From Apiotrichum sp. Y4204 (lineage: Eukaryota; Basidiomycota; Tremellomycetes; Trichosporonales; Trichosporonaceae): 64,000 nt of DNA. The stretch spans positions 62,001-126,000 of the forward strand of contig JAMYHL010000077.1 of assembly GCA_025531455.1 (NCBI GenBank), in the 5' to 3' direction. Shown here in pieces: positions 23,906 through 33,621 of this stretch (position 1 is the stretch's first letter; each line of letters starts with the position of its first letter). The notes beneath the pieces were generated by a model. It had not been told where the DNA came from and made no database searches. It saw only the letters and a list, made by a program, of their open reading frames with translations. The translations under genes were made by a program, and so were the position numbers.

Positions 23906-24275
23906 GAGTTGTGGGCAGAGTAGAGGATTCATGGCATGCATCACTGCTGAGACGACCACGGGGGAGAACTGATGTACACAACTGTCTTTGAACACCAGGA
24001 TCGCCTTGACTCTACAAGTTCGTCCTTATTGTCACAGGATTGCCCGTTCGGCGTGGTGTTCGTCCTGATGCGGACGGCATTCAGCACCTGAAGGCCGTCG
24101 AGGACAGCTTTTCCCTCATCCTTGCTCGCGTGTCCGATGCTGTGGGCTCCTGTTCTATCCTCCGCTCCTCTCCTCTCCGCCTAATTTGTCCTTCTCATCA
24201 TCGCAGCACCTCCCAACCCCGCTTTCAACGCAGCCTAAACGATCCTGACCACCCGCCACATCCCAAAAGACATCG
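23906..24275. other. Intergenic, 5' of tRNA-Pro
   Basis: Nothing recognisable between the mitochondrial membrane protein gene and the tRNA. Confidence 0.5.
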
Positions 24276-24369
24276 GCTCTTGTGGTGTAGTGGCTATCAT
24301 ACTCTCTTAGGGTTGCTGAAAGCATCTTAAGCTTGGGAGTGGTCCTCGGTTCAAATCCGGGCAAGGGCC
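24276..24369 (+). tRNA. tRNA-Pro (anticodon AGG) with a 21-nt intron
   Basis: Acceptor GCTCTTG (24276-24282) pairs with CAAGGGC (24362-24368), with discriminator C. The D-arm has GTGTAGTGG; the anticodon stem CTCTC (24302-24306) pairs with GGGAG (24335-24339). The loop reads TT-AGG-G with the anticodon at 24309-24311, and the intron 24313-24333 sits one base after it, the canonical place. T-arm CTCGG-TTCAAAT-CCGGG; the B box is GGTTCAAATCC. A T5 run at 24372-24376 should terminate Pol III. The U-loop and C73 match eukaryotic tRNA-Pro. Confidence 0.93.
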
Positions 24370-24918
24370 TGTTTTTGCTGCCCCGCAGGCCGAGGGGGAA
24401 CCGGAGAGAAAGGCGGAGGGACGGGAGAGGGCAGGAGCGGCGCAGGAGGACGGATCGCGGCGGTGTGAAGGTCCTGGGTGGCAAGAGAAACATTAAGATC
24501 TGGGAGGGGAAAGTCGGCGCCAGCTCCGGACCTGATGGGGGCGCTTTAGTCCCCAAGATCCACAGTCGAGAGTGAAGTTGAGAGGCGCTAGCTTTGAGTC
24601 GCAGCGCTCCCGTAGGACGTGTTAGACAGGTCGACGACCTTTCAACCTCCGTTGACGATGTTAGCGTGTCAGCACGTTAGCGCGTTCGATGGTCTCACTA
24701 CCGCCATTAGTCAGTCTGCAGTGTGGAACCACTTGACCGAACTACACCAACCCAAGACAGCCCCCGCAAGCCCTCCCCGCAGCACAAAGCTAGCCAATGC
24801 TCTCATCCATGAATGATACACGGCTCAAAGAGCCAGCTACGAAACCGGACGAGGCGCGGCGTCGCCCTGCCCGCGCATCGCTACCGTCCCGACATACGTC
24901 CCGACGATTTTAAGCAAT
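24370..24918. other. Intergenic, tRNA-Pro to RPL29 3' end
   Basis: No gene seen. Starts with the T5 terminator; the rest is purine-rich then mixed sequence. Confidence 0.5.
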
Positions 24919-25339
24919 TTATGCCTTCTTGGCCTCGGCACGGGCGGCGGCGACGGCCTTCTGGGTGCCCTGCGCAGCGTACTTGGCGTTGCGGCGGAAC
25001 TAGGAGAGAAAATGTCGAGGGCAGTGAGGGAGGATAAATTAGGGTGATGGGAGGGAATCGCATGTCAGCACATGTTCCACCGTCTAGACAATTCTCGGTA
25101 CACACCTTGGGGTCGACACCCTTGAGCGACTTGTAGCGCTGGGTCTGCACCTTGGTGATACCGTTGCGGTGCGCTGTTGGTCAGCGACTGGTGAGGCGAC
25201 GAGTGGGAAAAGGCGTTTCAGGGGATGCCAGACAAATAACCTCATCCCCATGAGCCAGCGCAATGTATGCGCATCCCGCTGTGCGCTACTCACCCTTCCG
25301 GGTCTGGTTGTGGGCGGTGTGGTTCTTGGACTTGGCCAT
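24919..25339 (-). CDS. RPL29: 60S ribosomal protein eL29
   Basis: Small basic protein of the large ribosomal subunit. Three exons on the minus strand: 25294-25339, 25106-25173 and 24919-24999, giving 64 residues. Reads MAKSKNHTAHNQTRKAHRN, then GITKVQTQRYKSLKGVDPKF and RRNAKYAAQGTQ, ending in an Ala/Lys-rich tail. The N-terminal KSKNHT-HNQ-RK-HRNGI block and YKSLKGVDPKF are the family signature. Both introns (120 and 106 nt) are longer than the genome's usual 35-60 nt, common for ribosomal-protein genes. Confidence 0.96.
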
Positions 25340-26691
25340 TTTGTCCTGCGGGGTCAGTATGGAAACGGGGTTGTCGGTCGAGTGGTCGGCGGCAGAAGAA
25401 CACGGATGAAACGACACAGCGGGGACGAGGGACGGGCGACCAATAGTGCAAACAGCACGAGCAAGCCAACGAGCACGAGCAGACGAGTCGATCCGGTGAA
25501 GGGTGCGACGGAGGACGTGGAGGAAGGGTACGGCGACGACAATGTTGGACGGTATTGCACTCCGGGACCGACAACAACGCAGGAGACCGTTGCGCAGAGC
25601 GCAATCAATCCTCCCCCATCATTTGTCCTCTGCAGCGCGCCCACACGCCCTCCGGCATGTTGGTCACCATCGTCGCCCTCGTCCGCGCCACCAAGTCCGG
25701 CGTCCTTCCCCCATCAATCGTCCATCCTCCAGCTTGTTCTCGTTCTCGTTTTCGGTCTCGTTCTCGTCCGTTTCTCGATCGTGCTCAACGTGACTCTCGT
25801 CCTCGTCTGCCGTCCCGCGCTCGTGCCGTGTCGTCCGTGTTGCCGCTGCCGGGGGGTACTCACGTCGTCGGTATGTGGTGTCGGACAAGGTCTAACGCAC
25901 AACGAGCAAGTGCCATCCAACATCGAGCAGCCAGGCAGCAGCCAGCAGCCAGCCAGCCAGGAGCTAGCCACAGCCAGGCAGCGAGCTCACACCCAGTCTG
26001 GCAGCACGCGCCACGATGAGCACGCCCAGCCAGCTGGCCCAGGCTTCCCTGCTCTTCTGACTGGGACTGAAGTTGATGGGCGGGAGCAATATGTTCTCTA
26101 AAAATCGGACCCCGTCAGGTCAGTTTTTTGAGCGGGGCTGTGTAATCCCGAGGACATAACGCCGAGTGTCAGTTTGTGGCATCTTTTGAACAACCATGCT
26201 GAGTTCACGCGAGGACCATTGCACATCACGTGACTTCGGGAGACGATCATGCATGACCTCATCTCGCGCCATCCAGCAATTCCGAACATCTGCCCTCCAT
26301 CCGCGCATTCCTCGATCTGCGCATGACCATCGGCTTGGCGATAAGCTCTCGGACCTCGGAAACTGACCTTGTTCGCGGCGTGCGAACAACTCACGGCGGG
26401 CATGCCGACATTCTATTCTACAGACTACGCGTTGATCGTCGCGAGGGACAGGGACCGTCGCGCCGTCGCAGGTCCGAGATAAGCTTGGACGGCGTTTGCT
26501 CGAGCCCGCGCGATCAGTCATCGGTGTGCCATGTTTGGTCGATGACTAGCAGCTTCGCGCAATCAACTCGTAAATTAATACATTCGCCTGTGGCGTACAA
26601 CATGAGATGGTTTTGGCCCCCGAGGGGTGTGTTTTGGTGTTGGGCAATGAGATATGCACTCCGGCCTCGCTACTTCCTGTTCTCCACTCCC
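25340..26691. other. Intergenic, RPL29 promoter side
   Basis: No gene seen; open frames are not splice-consistent. Contains C/T-rich tracts (25600-25850), the CAGCC simple repeat at 25927-25980 and TCACGTGA at 26226-26233. Confidence 0.5.
25927..25980. repeat. CAGCC-type simple repeat
   Basis: Imperfect CAGC/CAGCCAGC units, like the tract at 16153-16185. Noncoding. Confidence 0.6.
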
Positions 26692-28701
26692 TTAGTGAAG
26701 GAATCCACGGATCGCGCCGCCGACAGTCTGCACATCGAGAAGGAACGTGTCGTGGCCCCAGACGCCGCCGAGCTCGTAGTACGTGACATTGCGGTTGCCG
26801 GAGAGCTTGAGCGCGTCGGAGAGGGCGCGCTGCTGCTCGACGTCGAAGAGGATGTCCGACTGCACGCCAAGGACAAGCGCCGGAATGTCCTTCAGGCGCT
26901 GGAGGCCCTCAGCAAGCTCGGGAAGGTGCGCCGACTTGGATGTCGGGATGAAGCGCTCCTTGCCCTTGCTTGGTGGCGGGGTGGGCGTGAGGGTGGCATC
27001 TTCAGCGTTGAGGTTCGGGCGCGGACGGGAGGCATCAACACTTGTCGGGTCGTCGGGGAGGGGGAAGGGGTGGGCGTCGGGGTAGGCCGAGTTGTAGTCG
27101 TCTGCGAGCTGGCGCAATGCCGGGGCAGTCATGTCGAAAAGGTCCATAGCCTTGGAAAGGTAGATGAGCGAGTTTGCGTCGTACGTGAGGCAGAAGCGCT
27201 CGCCCTGGTGGTCGAGGTATGTCTCAATGAGGAAGTCGGGGGACAGGCGGGGAATTCCGCCCTTGTCGCCCTCCTCACCGTTCTCCTGGGACAGCATGCG
27301 GCGGCCGAAACGCTGCTCCCATTCCGGACCTGAGCGGTAGGTGATCGTCGCAATCTGGCGCGCAAGCTTCATGCCCTCGTGCGGGGGCACGCCGTCGTAG
27401 TAGAACCCGCGGTTCCAGTTCGGGTCAGCCATGAGGACGCTGCGCTGGGCATAGCGCATTCCGACGCCACCAAGGCCCGAGCGGCCAGTGGCCGAGATGG
27501 ACGCGACGCGGCCGACACGCTCAGGGGCGAGGTACGCCATCGACAGCGAGGTCATGCCGCCCATGCTGCTTCCAATGCTGGCGTACACCTTGTCGATGCC
27601 GAGGTAATCGAGAAGCGAGAGCTGGGCGCGAGACATGTCGTGGATGGAAAGAAGGGGGAAGCGCGTCGCCCAGCGCGTCATGCCGTCGCCCGGGGGGTAC
27701 GGCGACGAGGGGCCTGTCGAGCCAAAGCAGCCGCCGAGGACGTTGGTGCAGATGACAAAGAAGCGATCCGTGTCGATCGACTTGCCGGGGCCGACAAAGT
27801 CCTCCCACCAGCCAGGCTTGGATGATGTGCTCTCAGCGACATCGTTACCGCCACTCGCGACGTGGGAGGATGCCGAGAGGCCGGTGTGGAGAATAATCGC
27901 ATTGTCGCGCGCGGCGTTCAGAGTGCCCCACGTCTCGTACGCGATCTGGAACGGCGGCAGTGGTGTCGGCGAGTACACGAGCGGAAGGGGGTCGTAGGAG
28001 TGGTAGTGGAGGGTTGTGGGTGGAGGCTGCGAGGTGAGCACGGAGGTGGGCGATGAGGAATTTGGATGAGGCGTCAAGAGACCGGGGCCGGCGTCATGCG
28101 GCTTATTGAGCACGTCATGAATTTTATGCCCCGATGAAGAAGTTTCGCCCGCGTTCGTGCTGTTTGATACTAATGGCGACGGCGGGCGCCGACCATGAGA
28201 TGGCGCGCCCACCGACTGCGCAACTTCCGCCCTATTATGCTCGCCACTGCCACTTACAATGTAGCACGCCTCTGCCTCGGACTCGGTCTCGCTGACGCCC
28301 TCGATGAGACGTTCCTGGTTGACAAACTCGCGGTCGCGGCGCTCAATCTCGCGTGCAGCAGCGGCGCGAGCCTCCTCTGTTCCCTCCTCAGAACCGAGAA
28401 GAGGCTTGGTGATCTTCTGTGGCGGGCGGCCGAGGCCCATGATGTCCTGTGCGCGTGGCACAGGTTTGGATGTCAGCCCGAAGCCGCCAGGGGAGAAGGC
28501 CGGGCGGCGGCGCGACGGGATCTGCGGCGAGACGGGGGGCACGAACGGCGACGGCACGGTCGCGGGCACGCCGTGCGGGAGCTCGGCGGCCTGCGCGCGC
28601 AGCGCCGTGTCGAGGTGCAGCTTGGAGAGGTGCGGCTTGCGCACCAGCGCGCGCTGCTTTGGCAGCGCCGAGGGCAGGTGCAGTGAGCGCGGGCGCGGCA
28701 T
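26692..28701 (-). CDS. Homoserine/serine O-acyltransferase, Cys2/MET2 family
   Basis: Alpha/beta-hydrolase acyltransferase of sulfur amino-acid synthesis, 669 residues, one exon. Ser nucleophile in YASIGSSMGGMTSL (about residue 376), Asp in LGVQSDILFDVEQ (about 615) and His in WGHDTFLLDV (about 650) form the triad. The substrate region reads GGCFGSTGPSSPYPPGDG and RFPLLSIHDMSRAQLSLLDY. The GPSS and IHDM-RAQ elements look closer to fungal Cys2/CysA (serine acylation to O-acyl-serine) than to MET2 (homoserine acetylation); this call is an inference. The N-terminus is Arg/Lys-rich with no acids for about 28 residues, so mitochondrial import is likely, and a linker of some 200 residues precedes the catalytic fold at about residue 225. 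Confidence 0.88.
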   Translation of the reverse strand: MPRPRSLHLPSALPKQRALVRKPHLSKLHLDTALRAQAAELPHGVPATVPSPFVPPVSPQIPSRRRPAFSPGGFGLTSKPVPRAQDIMGLGRPPQKITKPLLGSEEGTEEARAAAAREIERRDREFVNQERLIEGVSETESEAEACYIVSGSGEHNRAEVAQSVGAPSHGRRPPSPLVSNSTNAGETSSSGHKIHDVLNKPHDAGPGLLTPHPNSSSPTSVLTSQPPPTTLHYHSYDPLPLVYSPTPLPPFQIAYETWGTLNAARDNAIILHTGLSASSHVASGGNDVAESTSSKPGWWEDFVGPGKSIDTDRFFVICTNVLGGCFGSTGPSSPYPPGDGMTRWATRFPLLSIHDMSRAQLSLLDYLGIDKVYASIGSSMGGMTSLSMAYLAPERVGRVASISATGRSGLGGVGMRYAQRSVLMADPNWNRGFYYDGVPPHEGMKLARQIATITYRSGPEWEQRFGRRMLSQENGEEGDKGGIPRLSPDFLIETYLDHQGERFCLTYDANSLIYLSKAMDLFDMTAPALRQLADDYNSAYPDAHPFPLPDDPTSVDASRPRPNLNAEDATLTPTPPPSKGKERFIPTSKSAHLPELAEGLQRLKDIPALVLGVQSDILFDVEQQRALSDALKLSGNRNVTYYELGGVWGHDTFLLDVQTVGGAIRGFLH

Positions 28702-30368
28702 GCCGGGTGGTAGTGTGACAGTGGCGATGGGTCGTGGTGAGAGTCGTGAGATGTAGTCGTGAAGATGGCGATGATGAACAGCTCCTCGGTCTTGGTACTA
28801 ACTAGTAATATCGCTGCGAGCTGCTCTGCCTGCTCTCTGCTTTGTGTTCTGCTTGCTCATCACATCATGCCATTGATATCATTGTCTCTTGTCCTCGCGC
28901 ACGCCATCGTCTTTTGGTACTGCACTGCTCATCCACCCGCGCCATTCCATTCTGATTTCATTATCCAAAACTGCCACTTCTGCCGCTTACCACTCTCCCC
29001 TCCCTCATATCGAGCACGCCATCGAAAACTCGTCATGCCGGCAAGTCCGGGGCCCCCAGCGCGTAAATTGCCGATTCTGGCCATTTCCTTGTCCACAGCA
29101 AACCCCGGACCCACCAGCTTGGCCCACCCATCGCCGGTCTCGGTGCTTGGCGGGACGAGCTTGTTTTGCCTCTGGAGCATGACAGTGTCTGGAGCCTCTC
29201 CCCGCACCAGACAACGCAATGCCCGGCGTCCACTCACACGCACGCGTCGCGCTGCCGAGTAGTGCTCCGCTGCGCGTCGACCTCCAGATGGCGTTTTCTG
29301 GGTCGGCGTGTATGGCACGGGAGGGCCTGAGCGTCTGAGCCATGAGCCAGAGCATGCATGGTCCACGGAATGGGCGCTGATCGATGCCCCGTCGATCAGC
29401 CAGAGCTTGGAGCTCGGAGTCGGAGCCGGCCTTGTGCGCGCCAGCACAAGTCCGCACATCCTCCACCATGATCCACCACAGGGTCGCCGGACAATAGACC
29501 GGCCAAAGCTTTTTTTCCCATCCCATTTCCATCGGCTGCTATTTTGGCTGGTGACGCTTCGGAATTCACCACGAGCATGATTTCCACTCTGTTGTATCGA
29601 TGTATCTCTGCGGTCTCGGCCTTGCCCGCACGCAGCTTTCATGCTTTCAGTGGATTTCGGGCCATGTGCATTGCACGAGACACCATGTACTGGCCATATC
29701 GCGCTGCTGTTGTATGGTGGGACCTATCTATATCAGGACATCAGGAACACCATCAATGGTCACGTTCACACCCGCTCCTTCCAATGTCTGGAATGATGCA
29801 TGACGCACAATCGCGCTCGACTGACGACTTTGCACTAACGGCTGGCGACTGACTGTCAAAGTACCGCGGCTAACACCACGTCGATCATAGCACTGAAACG
29901 ACAGACCCCGCTATTAGCTCTACCTGGTCAACCGTATCCACACGGGGTTTGAAACCCGGCATCGTACCTGCCTGCAGCTCGACTATGCCGACACGTCCAG
30001 CCAAACCTAACCTTGAGAAGACAGATTGGAAACTCTCACAGCGCTATTATAAAGCTCTGGGACGACGGGATGTGCCGCTGACGCATGCGATGACAGTTAC
30101 CGCGGCGTTGTTTGGATGCCTGTCTGTTGTCCGTGGTATTCATGCAACACCCGCCGATGGTAGTACACGACAACTCATGTTGCCAATGCCCCACACTCTT
30201 CAGCTCGACGACCGCCTCAAGTGCAAGCGACTTGTACATCACTTGCCGGACTACTAACATAGCACAAGAATTGTATCTACATTGTTGGAATCCAAGCGTG
30301 AAAAGGCGTGAGAGGTATCATCTTATCAAAAAAGCGCGGCGCAAGGAACTGGCATTCTCTCGCACTGT
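28702..30368. other. 1.7-kb intergenic region
   Basis: Lies between two minus-strand genes. No supported gene. Open frames on the minus strand at 28929-29642 lack domain or splice support. A Pol III-like element was checked at 29880-29970 and rejected. Confidence 0.5.
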
Positions 30369-32399
30369 TTACATGTCCTCCTCGGACTCGTAGTCGGACA
30401 CCACCATCTCAGGCTCCTCGGACTGAGGAGCGGAGGCCTGCTTCGCGGAAGCAGGCTTTACCGAAGCGGGCTTCGTCGGGACAGGGGGAGTGACTGTCAC
30501 CTTTGGCGCACTCTTACGAGGTTTACGCGCCGGTTTCGCAGGCTGAGCGGTTCCTTCTGTGACGGGCGGGGAAGAGTGTTCGGGGTCCTCGCTGTCGGGT
30601 TGCCGCTTCTTACGGGATATCTTGATCGTTAGCTTTGGTTTGCCGGCTTTGGTCGCCTTCTTGCTGGCCGGCTTCTCAGCCATCGTCGCCGTCGGCGGAG
30701 GGGACGGTAAGCCAACTGACTTATCGATATTTGCCTCCACCACGTTGACCTTTAGGTTACTGGGCTCTTGAGCTGCTTCTGGAGAGGGTGGAGGCGGCGT
30801 AAGAGTCGAGCACGTGGTGTCAGGAGTTAGATCGATCCGATTCGATCCCGGGTCTACCTCCTCGACGGTGATGTCTGGCGACGTAGTGTCCAATGGAAGT
30901 GGCAGTGGTGTATGGCGGTACGAACTCGGAGCTGTAGCCACGGGCGTGGGCAGATTTTGCAGGTCCACGGTGGACTGGGGGATCTTTTCACGGAGGAGTC
31001 GGTCGAACAGGTCGGGAGGCAGCTCCGTGAGCGTGACGTGGGCAAGCTCAAGCGCCCACACAGCGCCGACATCTCCACGTGGAGTGCCAGGCGGGAAGGT
31101 GTACGTTGGCGCCTGATGGTTCGCTGCCGAGCTGAGCAGCGTGTCGGTAATGGTCTGAGGGCCGCGGTCGGGGTCCGCCTGGCTCAGGCTGTGTCCTACA
31201 GCGAACAGGTCGAGAAAGCGCTGCATCGCAATAAGATCGACGCCGTTGTCGTAGTGGATATTACCCGTCTGGAACGAGCGATCCGTAACCGCCGTAACCA
31301 CCTTGTCAGGAAGGGTGGACATGTTATTGGGGAGCCGATCGTACAGGCGTTCGCTGAAGACATTCTTGAGGACATTGACAACCGTGAACGCCGCGCCAGG
31401 CATGACGCTCTTGAGCTCAACCGCAGCAACTGTGTTACTCAAAGCGATAACACGGGCGAAGCGAGATCCCACGACCGCAACGGAGAATCCATGGCCCGAG
31501 GCCCGCTTCAGAACGAGGGCATGTGCGATTGCGAGAGCAAGTGCCTCCGTAGCGCGGATGGTGCGTTCCACATCGACCAGTTGCTTGACCACGCTGTATT
31601 GAAGTTCAGCTTCAGCGGCCGCTAAGCGCTGGTACATCGCCCCCAGGTCGAGAGAAGCGCCAACTACGAGAGCAGCGCGAGGGGTGGGAACACCATTGAG
31701 GCGTGAAGTCACCCACACACCGCGGCTTGCGAACGATGTGCCTAGATTGTTGATTGCGCTGAGGGCTGATACCATGGGGAGGCCAGCGTCATCGTCAGCA
31801 GGCACGTAGAGATGAGCCTCGAGGTTCTCTCCAGTTACGGCGCAAGCACGGGGGGCATTGCCACCCAGGATAACTGCATTGGCTAGGAGCCAGCCAGCGG
31901 GCGCGGGGACGACCGAGCGCGGGGCAGGAACGCCGAATGCGTCATAAGGTTGGGGAACGAGGACGCGGAGGAGCGACGAGTACGTGTCGCCAATGCCGAT
32001 CGTGGTTGCACTAAGCGCTCCAACGAGCTCCATCTTGACATGACGCTGGAGAAAGGTGGCCATGAAGTCCTCACGTCCGCTGAGATCGGGGAGGAGGTCG
32101 GCCAGCGGAGCTGGAGCGACAAAGAGTGGGGTGATAGGTGTCGCGGGTAACGGGCTGGGCGTGGCCACTGGGGGCGAGCTTGATAAGTTGATCGGACGGG
32201 GACGCGGGGTACGCTGGTACGGATGGGAGGTTTCACGGGCCATGGGGCGGGGGAAGGACATGAACGTGGCCGAGAGCATGTCGGTTTGGGTACTACTCGC
32301 CGCCGGTTTCCAGAGAGGGAAGGGATACCGCAAGGAGCGTCTCCTCCCTTCCGGTGGAGCGAGGGTCATGGCGGGTTCGCGAGTCCGGGTAGGAGCCAT
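30369..32399 (-). CDS. Orphan intronless protein with basic C-terminal tail
   Basis: 676 residues from ATG 32399 (the frame stays open upstream but without an ATG). I do not recognise it. Residues 1-85 are Pro/Arg/Ser-rich. Residues 95-410 look folded: alternating hydrophobic segments such as AGWLLANAVILGGNAPRACA, WVTSRLNGVPTPRAALVVGA and VERTIRATEALALAIAHALV. After about 450 the chain is disordered and Pro-rich, then Lys-rich (KPKLTIKISRKKRQPD) with KPAS/KQAS repeats and an acidic end (DYESEEDM). The basic tail suggests nucleic-acid or chromatin contact. No membrane segment or signal peptide. Long, intronless and unmatched, it may be lineage-specific. Confidence 0.75.
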   Translation of the reverse strand: MAPTRTREPAMTLAPPEGRRRSLRYPFPLWKPAASSTQTDMLSATFMSFPRPMARETSHPYQRTPRPRPINLSSSPPVATPSPLPATPITPLFVAPAPLADLLPDLSGREDFMATFLQRHVKMELVGALSATTIGIGDTYSSLLRVLVPQPYDAFGVPAPRSVVPAPAGWLLANAVILGGNAPRACAVTGENLEAHLYVPADDDAGLPMVSALSAINNLGTSFASRGVWVTSRLNGVPTPRAALVVGASLDLGAMYQRLAAAEAELQYSVVKQLVDVERTIRATEALALAIAHALVLKRASGHGFSVAVVGSRFARVIALSNTVAAVELKSVMPGAAFTVVNVLKNVFSERLYDRLPNNMSTLPDKVVTAVTDRSFQTGNIHYDNGVDLIAMQRFLDLFAVGHSLSQADPDRGPQTITDTLLSSAANHQAPTYTFPPGTPRGDVGAVWALELAHVTLTELPPDLFDRLLREKIPQSTVDLQNLPTPVATAPSSYRHTPLPLPLDTTSPDITVEEVDPGSNRIDLTPDTTCSTLTPPPPSPEAAQEPSNLKVNVVEANIDKSVGLPSPPPTATMAEKPASKKATKAGKPKLTIKISRKKRQPDSEDPEHSSPPVTEGTAQPAKPARKPRKSAPKVTVTPPVPTKPASVKPASAKQASAPQSEEPEMVVSDYESEEDM

Positions 32400-33118
32400 C
32401 AGGTGTAACAGAGGAACGAATATCAAGAGGACAACACAGAGAATAGACGGGAATAAAAGGAGGGTAAAAGAGTAGAGGATGGAGAACGAGTAGGGCTTGT
32501 CGAAGTCGAACGATGGGTAGAGGGATGGAGAGGGGAATGAGAGATGGGATGGGTGAAAGACGACTGATGAACGCGGGGGGAAGGCATTTTATCTGACACC
32601 CAAGCACGATGACTGATGAGGAGAGCAGAAACTGCTGAAGGAAAAAGTCGCCTCAGCTTGACTCACACACCATCAAAACAAGATCAGCGTTGATCGGCAT
32701 GATCAGTGCCCGCGCACGCAAAGGACGTTCTAGTTCTTTAGCGTGACGCGAGAAGCAACCTCGCTGTCAGAAAAGGATCGTCGGGTGACCCAAGAACTGA
32801 TAAGCCCAAAGATCTCAGCGCCCCTTTTGCGCCCTTCAAGGGAGTGCGTGCGAGAAGCAGGTGAAGAGATCTCGGCGGCGGCGCTAATGTCCTCGAGGAG
32901 GCAACGCGGTGCGAGCACGAGGGTTCCAGGCCTGTAAGAATGTAACGCCGCCGAGCTGGTGACACTGTCCGTCCATCGGGTGAATGCGCAGTCCGTGCAT
33001 CCGTGATAAGAGGGCAGAGTGCATTTCAGTGGACGCGTAGCGCAGCACAGCAGAAGCAGAAGACGGAAATTAGCTTGTCTCAAGTACCATCAGCCCATTC
33101 ATTCTTGATTTAGCACCA

Positions 33119-33169
33119 CCTTCTGACGCGACCCAAACACCAAGTAACAAAATCAGTCGCGTCAGAAGG
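33119..33169. repeat. Perfect 14-bp inverted repeat with 23-nt loop
   Basis: Left arm CCTTCTGACGCGAC (33119-33132), right arm GTCGCGTCAGAAGG (33156-33169), loop rich in A and C. No flanking target duplication was identified. Could be a DNA or RNA hairpin or a regulatory dyad. Confidence 0.85.
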
Positions 33170-33596
33170 CAGTGGACGTGCGCCACCAATCATTCCGACG
33201 GTCTTCCTTCGCTGCCAGGCTCCACCAGGTCAAATGATCATTACGCGTGATTTCAGGCCTTAGAGGTATGTACCTCGTTGAATGCTGGAGGTCCTCCATG
33301 GATTCTCGGCAAGTCCTTGTGCACAGAGATTGACGGCGCAGGATGCCCGGGAGGGAAGCAACGATCAATGAATGCTGCAATCGATGCAATCATTGGTGAC
33401 TTCGCACTGTGAGGCCCTCGTAACTCCAGCATCATCACGGTTCGTTTCATCTATCGCCACGGTATCCTTGCATCACGGCCTTCGGATCACTTCATAATGA
33501 GGGAGGCGCGGCCAAACCAGAGGAAAGCAAAACGCAACAGTCAAGCAAGAAAGCCTCAGAAAAATTAAAACAAAAATGAAGAAGAAAGAAATAGAG

Positions 33597-33621
33597 AAAA
33601 AAAAAAAAAAAAAAAAAAAAA
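33597..33621 (+). repeat. A25 homopolymer
   Basis: Uninterrupted run of 25 A, preceded by about 60 bases of A-rich purine sequence. The longest homopolymer I noticed in the window. Confidence 0.9.

Noticed and set aside
28929..29642. Minus-strand open frame of 237 codons upstream of the acyltransferase gene
   Set aside because: Begins without support from an intron or start context, has Trp/Arg/Ser-biased random composition and no domain.
29880..29975. tRNA-like sequence (GGTTTGAAACCCGG)
   Set aside because: The T-loop lacks the invariant C56 pattern, there is no A box at the right distance, and no cloverleaf forms on either strand. A short similarity to an 18S rRNA segment (ATTAGCTCTA) is only ten bases.
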